From Hymenochaete sp. R1 (lineage: Eukaryota; Basidiomycota; Agaricomycetes; Hymenochaetales; Hymenochaetaceae): a DNA stretch of 64,000 nucleotides. The stretch spans positions 1-64,000 of the forward strand of contig JAFREE010000026.1 of the NCBI GenBank assembly GCA_019400425.1, given 5' to 3'. The translations under genes and the position numbers were made by a program. Shown one piece after another: positions 1-11,304 of the stretch. Positions within the stretch are counted from its first letter, which is position 1. Each line of letters opens with the position of its first letter. The notes beneath the pieces were generated by a model. The model had not been told where the DNA came from. It saw only the letters and a program-made list of their open reading frames with translations, and searched no databases.

Positions 1-1326
1 TTTTCTTCATCCACTTCACCAGCTTCATTGATTGATCTTGCACGTTCTTCATATACTTTGAGTGCATCAAGTAACAGGCTGAAATCTTCATCAGGTGTCC
101 ATGATGTAGAGCTAACAAGTATTGCTGGTCTATCCGATCGTAACTCGGGAAAGGAAGATCCTGCAATTGCTGGGTCGATGAGTTGTGTATCTGACCCGTC
201 TCCGGTCGTAGTGAGGTGAGTGAACGGAGTTGTGCGTGGAGGTGAATGTGGAGGAAAGAAGTTGGCAAGGTATGGAGAGGAGAATTGTGGCTCAGTCTGG
301 CAGAGCTTATTGTAGAACTAACGGGAGAGAAAAATCATCTCAATAATCGAATATCTGAAGAAGGTTCATGAAACGTACATCGTGGCTCTCGAATACCTCT
401 GCACGTTTGAAATGAGCTGGAGGCCTATCGTGAAATACCAGCTTCTTCCCTCTATTGCGTATATAAACTAAACACGCCACAAACAAACAAGACCATTGAA
501 ATCTTACTGTAAATCCCATTCTTTAACCAAGTGATCCCTCATGGCTTTCGTCACAAACAAGTGAATATACGCTGATCGTCCAAATGTTTTCTCGAATCTA
601 GTTCATGTTTACGATAAAGGTATAACATAAATCAGACACCAAACTCACAGTTTGGCAACCTTGACAAACAAATGATCTGGTCCTAATCTGAGTGCGAGAA
701 CGCTATACCCAAGGTTATGCCAATCGACGATGAGTCTGCTTCCTCTACACCAGCAAACGAGTTGTACGAGTGCTAATGTGGGAATGCTTGGTGGATTCTT
801 CCTTCATGTACGTCCAAATATATTCCACCGTTAGTTCAAGACGTTTATTGACATATGCAAACAACAACGCACCTGCACGATGATGTATTCTGGTGGGTGA
901 GGGATTGATACAAGGAGAGCGTTCAAGATTGTCAGTGACTGCAAGGCAATCTTTATGGGTGCCAGGAGGACGAAGGGTAATTGTTTGAAGAGAACCAATG
1001 ATTCTGTGAGGTGCACGAAACTGACGTTCAGACGTTCGAGAGAGGGAATAGGCGTTGTTCCTTGATGAGAACTCTTGTGAAACAAGCAGCACAAAGAAAA
1101 AGCAAGAAATCAGCTCACCTGAATAACCAATCATATAAATATTGAATTGTGCTTTCGCGAAGCTCTCTGCATGGTACATCATGCGAGGGCTGCGTCCAAT
1201 GTCCCCAAGGACAAGAACTGCAGCGTATCGAAGCGATGCTCTATCACGTCTTTTGAAACCATTGAAGAACATGTAAGTTAAAAATAAGCCAGCAATACAT
1301 ATGAGTATTACGTCGAAGATGATCAT
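1..1326 (-). CDS. ALG1: ALG1 beta-1,4-mannosyltransferase (5' part, cut by window edge)
   Basis: Chitobiosyldiphosphodolichol beta-mannosyltransferase adds the first mannose to GlcNAc2-PP-dolichol on the cytosolic face of the ER. The chosen start at 1326 opens with a hydrophobic anchor (residues 1-24) followed by the family motif [11 protein letters not shown] (residues 39-49). Exon 1 ends at 1119 and the next exon resumes with [13 protein letters not shown]. Later exons give [64 protein letters not shown] and, at about 25-230, [21 protein letters not shown]. All match ALG1 block by block and in order. At least five short introns are inferred from GT-AG sites that restore the frame. An upstream in-frame Met at 1404 would add a Ser/Leu-rich leader and is less likely. 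The C-terminal donor-binding part lies outside the window. Confidence 0.93.
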
Positions 1327-1436
1327 AGCCGCAAGCTTCGTGTTCAAACTCGAATGTTGGAGCGAAAGAGAGAGAGAAAGATATTCGTCGACGTCGCGCG
1401 TCATTCAGTCAAGGATCGACGGTCTCTGAGAAGCAT

Positions 1437-1745
1437 GTGAGGGAACACCAGCCGGGGCGGATGACGCCCTACTGGCGCGTGATCATCATTGTTGAGAGTG
1501 AAGCTTTTGCGGCGCATATGCAGACTGTTGAGCTAGTGTTCTACGTCTCAAGTTTCCCTGGGGTGTACTTTATCGCGGACACGACGGCAAGGATTGTCGT
1601 AAGTTTGACAGTGTCTCATGCTATAACTGATTTTTAGGCTCATGTCTTCGGATAGGCGATGACCCCGCTTTTGATCATCGCATTTGTTGGACAGGCGCGC
1701 CGGCGCTTATCTGATGAATTCGAGAGAAAATGAGAGTGGAAAAAA
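1437..1745 (+). pseudogene. Relic of a fungal seven-helix membrane protein (last helices)
   Basis: The translation reads two hydrophobic segments (RVIIIVESEAFAAHMQTVEL and VFYVSSFPGVYFIADTTARIV). After a GT-AG gap at about 1600-1637 a third hydrophobic segment follows (MTPLLIIAFVGQARRRL). The spacing resembles the last three helices and cytoplasmic tail start of the uncharacterised seven-helix proteins common in mushrooms. A TAG (GGA TAG) interrupts the frame just after the putative intron and no N-terminal part exists upstream, because ALG1 starts at 1326 on the other strand. I infer a truncated relic; the family assignment is by general pattern only. Confidence 0.35.
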
Positions 1746-2388
1746 TAAACACGACTACGAGAAACAAGAAGAGTTTTTAACGACGTTGCTATACGCTCAA
1801 CCTAGGATGAAACGGCATGTGAGCCGACGATGCCCACACAGAATATACCTGAGAGTACATGGACAGAATTATCGGAAATGCAGTTTGGCGAAAAGCCCCT
1901 GGAAGATGAGAGGAAGGAAGGGAGGAAGAAGAGGCTGGAAAGGAAGGGCGGAGACGTTCATGCTGCAGTCGAGAAGGATACATCCAGGAAATTTGAGTTT
2001 CGCGGGTTTGGGACTGGGGGGCGGGAATCCGGCGCGGGTAGGTATGGCGTCGCCTTTTGATATCCTTGGTTATTTCGCCACCTTTCGTACTCTAAATGTA
2101 GGATAGAAATAATAGAAGATATCTCTTGCAATGGACATGTATAGTACAGTAAAAGAACCGTACACGAATTGAAAAACTCTACGCCGTTTGCTTCTGAGCT
2201 GAGCAAGTCTTCGGCAAACTCCGAGTGGCCACAGAAACCATCACGTGCTTTGAGCGCCTCAATATATGCATACGCGAAACCACATAACGCGTTGAGTTCA
2301 CCCCTTGCCTTTCGTCCACCATCACCACCATCATCTTACAAGAGTTGTCGCCATCTTCAACTCTTCCTCAAGCACCGAATCTTTCGAC
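1746..2388. other. Intergenic, upstream of FunK1 gene
   Basis: There is no supportable gene. Purine-rich stretches around 1900-1960 produce overlapping open frames on both strands without homology. The segment just upstream of 2389 carries CACCATCACC repeats, which would code for a His run if translation began at 2305. Confidence 0.5.
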
Positions 2389-5295
2389 ATGGCCGGAAAT
2401 GGTTCTCCAAAAGGACCACCTCCTGCACCCGTTCCCAATTCGTCACCCAAGAAAGCTCCCAGCGCGTCCCACCATACCACACCCCAGGTCCAGAGCGATG
2501 TAAAGGAACTGTCTCCTGACGCAAGCCAAGAAACAATGAAGAAACTAGTCAAGCTCGACCTTCATTACTTTCAAAATGACATGCATCTCGAAACCTGCTT
2601 CCTTCAGCACGTCCCGAAAGGCTTGACTCCAGTATCAGCGCTAACCTGGAAGAAAGTAAAGGATGGCGAGGACAAAAGCAAAGAAAGCGATTTCTATGAC
2701 CCATTCTCTGACTTTCTGAACAATACCCTTGACAACACCCGCGATGTGTACCGAAGTAATAATAATAAGCCAGTCGAGCGATGCGCCATGGACTATCTCT
2801 TCCCCGCCAGCTTTAGATTTGTCAAGTACGACAAAGGCACTATCAATCCGAACGATGGTGGCCTGAAGCTTGACATTGCTGGCTGTATTCTCAAGGATCC
2901 CGAGGAAGATATAGATCGTGGACGACTTCTGGCAAACTGCTACATCTCATGGGAGAATCTGGCCACGTTCGTCGAGGTCAAAAACAAATGGAACGAACTC
3001 GTCATTCAAGCTTGCACGTATTGCCGGAAGATATATCATTTCCAGTCGGACAGAGTCGCCGTCCGTTTTCTGTTATTCGATCAAGGCGAAAAGGTTGCTG
3101 CGATCGGCGAGTCTGACCGAGGCGGAGTCTACGTTACTCGCAGGTACAAGTTGGATGTACCCTTTGAATGCGAACGGTACTCTACCATGTTGGCCGGAAT
3201 GTTTTGTTCTTCGATTGACGAGCACGGCTTTAATCGTCGGGAGCAGATGGTAATGAAGGACGGTGCGCGGTCTGGCCGGATGATGCAAACCTCATTCGGT
3301 TGGTTATGGTACGCAGATGTGCTCTGCGACCGAACGGGCATCAATGGGCGCTGCACGAAGGCTGTGAAGCTCGACTTGAAACAGGAAGCACCAGCAGAAG
3401 CAACTCCCGTTGGAGATGCCCCAGAAGAAGAAGAGGCTCTATCCGAGATTGAAGAAGACGTCGAGTTTGAGCCTAAACCGATATCAAATTTAAGCAAGAA
3501 ACGCATCCACGTCTCCAAGAGCGATTCGCATTCGAACAAGAAGTCGAAAAAAGCGATCGAGCCTCGACCCCCTAGACAGAAGGTAAGTACTACTATGCTT
3601 TGTTCGTACGTCTTCGTACTGATTTACAAATCTTCCAGCGTTCTGTCGTCAAGAAAGATGCAAGCAAGTACCCACAGTTTCTGTCTAACGACAGAGGAGA
3701 AGAGGGAGCCGATCATACTGAAGGTCCTTCAGAGGCGACGGAGACGGACGGACTGCCCATCTGTGTCACCTCTGTTTGGAATCATGTGGAACATCTCGCG
3801 GACAGTGATCGCGATGTTGTCGGCGATCTCAAGCTTTTGCAAGATCTCCCGGAGAAGATAACCATTAATGGTCTGCCACGATTTGGACGAAGGAGCTATG
3901 GGCGAGTAACTCGTTTTGCTCTTGGCCCGCCCGAGCAGTCAAGGAATCCGGATTATGTCTATACTAACCAATACGTACAACCTGTTCGTTTTTCCTTTCC
4001 ATCCAAGATTATCACTTTCTGACAACTCACTAATAGGATGAAGAAGGCGGATTGCCGGTTCACTACGCAGCAGTCACTGCCGAAACGGTCAACGAAATGT
4101 TTGCCTCACTCGACGTCAACTGGTCTACCGCGCCCGAAGATTCAGACAGGTTCCACGAAGCTTTTCTGAAGAGAAACGCAAGCAAGGAAACAATTCTTGG
4201 ATCAAACAAAAGACCACTGCCCCGACCTCAACCTCGAGTTGAAACGATTCAAGAATGTTTCACGGTTGGACGAACCATTGACAACGCTGAGAACGAATTG
4301 GAACTCATTGGTGGTGTATTGGGAAGTTTATTCGGTAAGTGGAATTCCTTTAACGAAGAACATGTCTGATTATTCTTGAAAAAGGCTATAGGAATCTTCT
4401 TGGGATTGGGTATCAACATCGGGACATGAGCCCAGGCAATATGATCATTTTCAAACAACCCACGGAGTATTTCACGATCGTGAATGTCAAGATTAATCCG
4501 AACTGGTAAGCATCTGGCTTTTGAATCCATTTATATTGGTCACTGACACGCTGCAGTCTTCTTATGGAGGCGCTTAGGCAACTGAAAGCCGGGAAGAAGC
4601 ACAGCATTGATTTGAGGGAGATGTTCGACGTCCTGAAAATGGATAACAACGCGATATGTGGATTTTTAATCGATTTCAGCTTGGCAATTAAGAGAGACCG
4701 TCAGAAGCCCGCATTAAACGGAGCGGGTCTTACAGTGCGTCCTCTTTATCGTGTCAAATATCAATCTAACAATCTTGTATAGGGAACACGAATTTTCATG
4801 GCGATGTATGTTCTTAAGCACTTGGACTGTCCAAACTCTCCCATTTTCGACATGGAGTCCGTCTTCTGGATTTTGCTTTACGTCCCTCTCAACCGAACTG
4901 TTGCGTGCAATCCCGAGGCTTGCGAAGATGATCGAGAAATGTTGGAATTGTTGCTTCCAGAAAACACCATGAAACTTAGCGCGGACGTTAGCAACAAAAG
5001 TCGCATTCTTTTATCTTTTCAGATATCACAGCCCATCGATGCCGATAGCTGTCTTTTTCCTTATAAAGACCTCTTACACGCGCTGGCGCGGAAGGTTTTG
5101 GCATACAATCTTCTCTCTGAAGACCATAGGAAGCGAAAAACGTGGTTCAAGAACAAAGAAGAGGACCGCGCGGTTGACGAGTACATCAACGAAATACAGA
5201 AATTTCACCGAAGGCTGGGGCAAGTCGAGGGTGCTGTTCCGGACGGAGAGACAAATATTAACGCACCGGAGGAATTTGCTGTGACAAACGTGTAA
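2389..5295 (+). CDS. FunK1-type fungal protein kinase, apparently intact
   Basis: FunK1 kinases are a large mushroom-expanded family of eukaryotic-like kinases of mostly unknown substrate. The start at 2389 (MAGNGSPKG) avoids a His-run leader that an in-frame ATG at 2305 would add. Exon 1 runs to about 3581 and holds the FunK1 N-terminal region (DLHYFQNDM, AGCILKDPEEDID, ATFVEVKNKW). After several introns the catalytic loop HRDMSPGN lies at 4417-4440, with the activation-segment start IDFSLA near 4670 where canonical kinases have DFG. FunK1 members usually keep this D-F-x-L/Y-A form. Then follow GTRIFMAMYVL and FDMESVFWILLYVPLNR, family hallmarks of the C-lobe. A Lys-rich linker (about 3500-3560) looks like a nuclear signal. 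The length is roughly 790 residues, normal for the family. The 3' part is duplicated downstream at 6.2-7.7 kb. Confidence 0.88.
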
Positions 5296-6193
5296 TGCTG
5301 GTCAAGTACGGTTCCCTTTCTTTCGGTTGCCTGGCGCGCCCGCCTCATCTCATCAGGATAATATTGATATACGCATATTTTCCTCCCCATTTTTCTTTGA
5401 GCTGGAAACACACTTCCTTTTTCTTGGAATAGATTCATGTTTTATCGTTCATGCGGTCTTCAATAATGTCTTGGTTTTCTCACTCATCATTTGGAAACGA
5501 ATCCGCAATACTCACGTATCACATCCCTATGCATTTATGTAATCTATCAATCCTCGTTCCACTATTGAAATATACTATTTTCACTCATTCTCATCATTTG
5601 CCTATTTAAATAGGACGGACGCTCAAGCCTGAGGATGCTCTCGTTCAATTTGAGTTGAAGGTGCTTTCGAGCATTTCCACGCGCGTCGTCTAACCGCTGA
5701 CCAGATCGGCTTTCAGCTTTCCACCTCGCTCCCATCTTCGCTCATCTTTTGCATACATTGCATTAAATCAAAAGAGCCAAATGTCCATCTAAAATGGACC
5801 AGAATGACGTACTCCGTTGACAATGGCCAGACAGCGAGACATTGTACCCCGTTGTGGTAGTGCTCATACATACGAACAGTGCGTTTACATGTTATCTAAT
5901 AACATGGACAATGCACATTGGCAACTTACCAGATCTTGAGCATTCCAAGTCAACTATGAGGTCATCTTTCCGAATTCTTGACTTCCTCCGAGAAGGGTCT
6001 GAGCCTTCATCTAGATACTTCTATTTGTTGGACAAGAGCTATAGAACAGGCGCCTTCGTATCTGGCTCTCTTCGTGTTCAGTAGCAGTACTCCCATGCTT
6101 GCGTAAGGCCTGGCAGCTCTGGTTCAAATTGAGAGCCATTCAGAGTCGGCTCGGAATTAATTCGTTTTAAAATGTGGTTGGAGCACCCACCGC
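5296..6193. repeat. Downstream duplication unit, copy A
   Basis: This segment downstream of the first FunK1 gene is related to 7694-8600 downstream of the second. The best-matching blocks are about 5500-5590 against 7925-8015, 5740-5800 against 8185-8260, and 5900-6100 against 8355-8565. The last block shares long exact runs, for example CAAGAATTCGGAAAGATG in reverse complement. It contains no intact gene. The minus-strand reading that is open in copy B is broken here. Confidence 0.75.
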
Positions 6194-7693
6194 ATGCTTT
6201 CTACGCGAATGGGATCCCAGATTCCCAGCCACAACCACGACGCTTCCGAGACCCCGAGCCGAGCATACGGTCTTCAACCTTCAACCACTACCACCACCAC
6301 CCTCTCATCTCCTAGAGAGCTACAGCTCGTAATTTCAAGACAAGCTATGGTCATAGCTTGTGCCCAACAGATTCATCCTTCTCGGAAAGCCTCCAAATTA
6401 TCGGCAGAGGATATAAGCTTTTCGAGGCACTCCGAAAGCCACCAGGATTTCAGAGGGACGCCATATGAAAAGAGACAAGAAACGATCAAGAAGTTGCAAC
6501 GCCTTTCAAATGACGTGCAGCTCGGGCTCCGTCTTCTTCAATACAATCTGGAAGGTACTCAGGCTCGTCCACCTTTAACGCACGTTTGGACGAAAACAAG
6601 AATTAGAGAGGACAGACTAGAACAAGCAGAGCTTCATAGCCTATCTTCAAGCAATCTTAACGGGATCCCTGACGTTGTGAGCGCCCTCTTCACTGACAGA
6701 TTTAGATACGAAAAACCTAGCATCGAAGGGAACGAGCATTCAGAAGATCTGAAGAGTTTGAAGCTCGATATTGTCGGGCGTTATAAAGATTGTTTACGAC
6801 TTGGATATCAACATCGAGACATGAGTGTTGGGAATATAGTCTTTCCGAGGCGATTTGGGCAGATGTTCAACGTCGTGTACATCAAAGCGGACTTAAAGTT
6901 GTGAGTGATTCGCCTACAAGTTCTTTCTTTCTGACCAACAAAGCTCTTTAGTTATCAGGTCGGGAAGCAAAGTCGAGTCAATTCAGGGCACAAGGCGGAC
7001 CTCAACACCGTGCACATAATGGACTATTTGGATGCGAATGGCGAAACACCATTTGGATGTTTGATTGATTCTAGTTTGGCTAGTAGGACAGACTGCCGGA
7101 ATTCCGCAATAAGTGGACCTGGTCTTACGGTACTTTCGCTTCATTTTTTTCAGTGGTTTTTTCCTGATCATTTTTCACAGGAAACGAGAATCTTTATGTC
7201 GATTTTTAGTCTCGAATATTTAGACTGTCGTAAATCTCCCGTTTTCGACATGGAGTCCGTCTTCTGGATTCTGGTCTATGTTCCTCTGAACCGAACCGTC
7301 TCGTCAAATCAAGAACCGAGTCAGTCTGATCGAGACATACTTAATTGTATAGTTCCGGAGGATACAATGCGACTCAGTACGGACATAAACGGCAAAAAAA
7401 GTATTTTCAGAGATCTACAAAAATCTTTCTTTCTCTTGTCCATGAGCTGCCTTTATCCTTATAAGGATTTGCTTCTAAAATTGTCGGGAAAGGTTGAAGC
7501 GTATTACGACGAGGCTCGAGTGCATGCTAACTCCGAGACTTGGTTCAGCAATGAGTACGAGGACCGTGTGGTCAAGGAATACATCGACGAAATGCAGAAA
7601 TTCTTCGATATAGTCAAGCAAAGGAAACGTGCTGCTTTGAAACGAACAACAGCGAGTCAAGTTATGGGTGATCTTACTTCGACAGCTTCGTGA
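6194..7693 (+). CDS. Truncated, chimeric FunK1 paralogue (probable pseudokinase or pseudogene)
   Basis: The C-lobe is clearly FunK1: HRDMSVGN at 6812-6835, GCLIDSSLA near 7056, FDMESVFWILVYVPLNRTV, and a C-terminal tail colinear with the gene at 2389-5295. The first ~190 residues (Thr run, Ser-rich, charged) show none of the FunK1 N-terminal region or N-lobe, so the ATP-binding half is missing. The DF of the activation segment has become DS. Two introns are plausible (about 6903-6960 and 7131-7182). Most likely a tandem duplicate that captured only the 3' half of the parent and recruited upstream sequence. If expressed it could not be a conventional kinase. Confidence 0.7.
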
Positions 7694-8600
7694 GGACCAA
7701 TTTTCTTATATCTCTGGTTTCGCAGCGCGAATATGCATCGATGCCTGATCCACTCTTTCCTTCTGATAACCGCAAATATTTCTACCCCACCCCATGTTTT
7801 GATTTTTGCGTTCTCTTTTAATACAGAATCGATGACTTAAGTCCTTTCTCGCCTTCCTATCCTCCCCTACCACTCATGTTGGCTTCAATAAATACCATGA
7901 TTTTCAAGCTCCTCATTTCGGAACTAATCCACAATCCTCACATATTCCATTCCTATGCATTTATGTACTCTACCTCTCCGCTTTCCATTATCGAAATACT
8001 CTGACATAGACTGGTTTCACTTATTTGTATCTTCTACATATTGGAAAAAGTATATTTAAAGTTGCTCTCATTTAATTTGAGGTATAGTTTGATATACTCA
8101 GGCATACCTTCGAGCATTTCCATACAAATCAGAAACGCGCCGTCTGGCAAAGCCATCCGCCTCGTTCACTATCCTCACTTACCGTTTGCATTTGTCTAAT
8201 CAAATCAAAAGGAGAAATATCCGTGTACATCCCATCAAATGCATAACTAAAATGAACCAGAATGGGGAATTTCGACGACAGTGACCAGGGAGCAAGACAT
8301 TGTACTCCCTCGTCCTCGTAGCAGTTCTCTCACAGACAAACCATACCGTGATGTTTATGCTATCTAATAACATGGACAACGCACATTGGCAACTTACCGC
8401 TTACCAGATCTTGAGCATTTCAACTTGAAGTCAACTATGAGACCATCTTTCCGAATTCTTGACTTGCTCCGAGAAGGGTCTGAGCCTTCATCTGGATATT
8501 TCCATTTATTGGACAGGAGCTACAGAACAGGCGCCTTCGTATTTGGCTCTCTTCGCGTTTAGTAGCAGTCCTACTTTCCTTTAATTGCGTAAGGCTCGGC
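7694..8600. repeat. Downstream duplication unit, copy B
   Basis: This is the partner of 5296-6120. It includes the shared CTATGCATTTATGTA block near 7950 and the strongly conserved 8355-8565 block. Colinearity with copy A shows that the duplicated unit comprised the FunK1 3' exons plus about 0.8 kb of downstream DNA. The end overlaps the minus-strand open frame at 8435-8992. Confidence 0.75.
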
Positions 8601-8992
8601 AGTATGATCTGGGGCGGCATCTTGATGGCCTCCTTGAGAAGCCCCTCGTTCGCATACTTGGCCGTAAAATTATCCTGTGTAATGGAGTCGGTCATTTTTG
8701 GACAGTAGCTTGGAGTAAAGGTGAAGAACGAGTACATTTCGTCCCATTCGAGGAACTCGCTTGCCCCTTCGATGAAGCGTTTATGTACAGGCCGGAGACA
8801 GAGCAGAATGTCTTTGCGTAGCCTCAAAGTAGACATTGAGCAAAATTCGAGTTGTGGGATGAGCTCAATTCTCCTGCCAGGCTGCTTCGTCTTGTGGGTT
8901 GCAATACCGGAAATTTCGCGTCGCGGAAGCTTCTTATGTACCAAATAATTATTTATAGGTAGCATCAGAGAACCATTGGATTGTTTGAGCAA
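8435..8992 (-). CDS. Hypothetical protein, 185 residues, partly duplicated
   Basis: This is an uninterrupted minus-strand frame. The middle (LEFCSMSTLRLRKDILLCL, FLEWDEMYSFFTFTPSYCP) has amphipathic, gene-like composition. The last ~45 codons lie in the duplicated block whose other copy (about 5960-6100) carries a frame-breaking change. I recognise no family, and upstream sequence shows no convincing first exon. It may be the 3' end of a lost gene carried along with the FunK1 duplication. Confidence 0.35.
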   Translation of the reverse strand: MLKQSNGSLMLPINNYLVHKKLPRREISGIATHKTKQPGRRIELIPQLEFCSMSTLRLRKDILLCLRPVHKRFIEGASEFLEWDEMYSFFTFTPSYCPKMTDSITQDNFTAKYANEGLLKEAIKMPPQIILPSLTQLKESRTATKREESQIRRRLFCSSCPINGNIQMKAQTLLGASQEFGKMVS

Positions 8993-9195
8993 CAGTAGTT
9001 ACTCTCGAGCGTTCATTTCGTCTTCAGCGAAAGGCGACATCATGGGGTAGGACTGAAATACAAAGATGAAGTTACTTGTACTGGGTCGGGCTGGCTAACG
9101 TAATCACTTAGCGCGTTGTTTGGGGCTGTTGACGCGGTCTGTCGAACGGAGACGAATCAGTCTGACGGACTGACATTTTCCAACGTCATCCTTGC

Positions 9196-11304
9196 ATGGA
9201 TCAGCAACACAACATGAACGTGCGTTTGAGTACACCTTCTCTGATGGTGACCCGGTCTACGGGCTGTGAACCGCGTACAGTGGAGGATAGCCCAGGCTCA
9301 TCGATTTTTGACTTACCCGTGCAACACGAAGAGGTTCCTTCTGCAATAAGGCATCCTCAACTGCCACCAGTTACACCGTTCAGCTCTGGCTCGACCTGTA
9401 TTCCGAGTGACACTGCGAATAAATCTCAGATAGGAGGAACTGAACCCGAACACCGCGAGCCATCGTACCTAGTGATTTCTGGAGGAACGGGATGCAATTC
9501 AATTTGCGCGGCCTTCGATGATGCCTGCTATGTCTTGCCTGTTTCGGACGACGGAGGCTCATCTAGCGAGATTATTCGAGTTCTGGGCGGACCTTCTATA
9601 GGTGTGTTGCTTCATATGACAATGGTTAATGTCTCTTACTGGATGCTGCACAGGTGACATTCGGTCACGGCTTGTCAGGTTAATACCGGCCTCACCAGAC
9701 GGCTCTCCTCTTGAACGTATCCGTCATCTATTAGCATATAGACTACCATCGGCGGTCTCGGAGCGCGAAGCTCGGGACGAATGGCGCGACATAGTCGAAG
9801 GCAAGAGCGTTCTATGGAGCGGTATCCCTTCGGACAGGAAAGAAGTAATCAGAGGCATGACCATGTAACAACAAGCTGTGAATGCAACTCACGTCTATGA
9901 AGGTTTCCTTGTGTACTTCGAGAATGAAGTTCTTCGTCGGGCGCAGAAGAATTTCTCATTCCGTAACGGAAGGTAGCACACCCTGTCTGATGAAACTACT
10001 TCCTTTTTCATGCTTTCCCTAGTGTCGGGAATTACTTCCTTGCGGCAGCGCGTATCTTCTTCCGTTCCCTACCATCCGCGATATTCTTGTTTTCATCTAT
10101 CACCAATAGCCAAGTGAGTAAATACACGTTTCATCAGCGTAGCTGAAAGAATTCACGACTTTCCGTTATCATTTTCAGGCCAACATCATTCCGGCATTAG
10201 TCACCAATCATACCGTCACAATTGCAGCAGAACTTGTATGAAAACACTTCCCCGGAGTTCAAACAAAAGCCATTCACTAAGTTCATCCAGGAAAATGGAA
10301 GGACTACTGTTGGTCAATGCAACATTTCCCATCCAATCCGGACAAAATCTCTTTCATTTTCGTTGGGCGCTCCAACTCCTGACCCAGAAGATTCGTTCGT
10401 CGAAGATACGCAGAGATCCGAATCTAGGACCAATATCATGCAAAACCTTGAATTTTCCAAAGACTCGGAAGGAGATGAAGAACCCTTGGAATCTAGAATA
10501 AGCCGTGCGCAAAGTAATCATTGATACGGGCTTCTGACATGATAATATCCTTTTCTCTAAAGGCCTGTTCTATATCAACACTTATGGTCATGAGATACAT
10601 CCTTCGCCGAATCCCGACTTTTTAGCATACTGCTCTACAAAAGATGTTGTTATTTATTCTTGTGGCTCGCTATGGACAAGGTGCGTAGCACAATATGGCA
10701 ATGAAACGTAGTACTCTGATATGTTCGGACAGTATCATGCCTTGCCTTGCTTTAAAGGGAGTGGCGTCTGCTCTGGCTCGCTCCCAAACTCTGAAGGCCA
10801 AAATAATCTTAAGTGCCGACGTTTGACAATCGCGTAACTCCATTGCCGGTCACTTATGGTTCGGCGTATAGTGAATGGCGCGAATGACCGCGAGACGGGT
10901 GGGTACACGGGTGCTGATTATATCCGGTGAGTGTTATGCCATTGTCTTTCCGCACCACTCTAACATATCCATGTATATCTATAGGGCCATCGCTCGAACA
11001 TTGAACGCCCATTACGACACGCGAGAACCTTATACGTCTTACCCAATATCTGCTTTCGTTACGCACGTGGTATACTTGCAAGGGACTTCCGTCCCTATCG
11101 ACATGAAAGAGATCACGGTATGGCCTATGGAATTGCTCGCATTCTGGATCTAACTCGTACTTATGTTAGGCATTAGGTGTTAAATGTCTCGAAGTCAGTC
11201 CAAGTGCCCAAGCAAAGAGGCCTAGGGGCAAAGGCCCGCAATTTGATGCAGAGTGTGTACAGGAGGCTATGCGCGTGATAATGGATGGCATTCATGATGG
11301 ATGA
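9196..11304 (+). CDS. CofD/UPF0052-family protein with an in-frame stop codon
   Basis: The family (Pfam CofD, including bacterial YvcK and fungal homologues) binds phosphorylated ligands through a Rossmann-like core; the fungal role is unknown. Signature blocks in order are VISGGTGCNS (residues ~93), PVSDDGGSSSEIIR, GDIRSRLVRL, WSGIPSDRKEVIRG, FRNG-SVGNYFLAAARIFFRSLPSAIFLFSSITNSQ (seen across exons), TNHTVTIAAEL, GQCNISHP, FYINTYGHEIHPSPNPDFL, IYSCGSLWTSIMPCLALKG, NGANDRETGGYTGADYIRAI and ALGVKCLEV. Ten exons join with canonical GT-AG sites into 539 codons. TAA at 9866-9868 (codon 207) interrupts exon 2, yet the same frame continues directly into GFLVYFENEVLRRA. I find no splice pair that removes it and keeps phase. 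This is either a recent nonsense allele or a base-call error. Confidence 0.8.

Noticed and set aside
745..1404. A single 219-residue minus-strand membrane protein
   Set aside because: Its first part is the ALG1 N-terminus and the rest reads through an ALG1 intron and wrong frame; spliced ALG1 explains it fully.
2305..2388. N-terminal His-run extension of the FunK1 kinase
   Set aside because: The His codons are a CACCAT repeat just upstream of a better ATG at 2389 and lie in likely 5' UTR.
6115..6150. GGTTCAAATT in a perfect GCTCT/AGAGC hairpin, possible tRNA B box
   Set aside because: The loop is 11 nt and no acceptor stem or anticodon arm surrounds it.
10813..10871. Second nonsense codon in the CofD-family gene (SADV-stop)
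   Set aside because: An intron from GTGCCG to TATAG removes it and restores NGANDRETGGYTG in phase.
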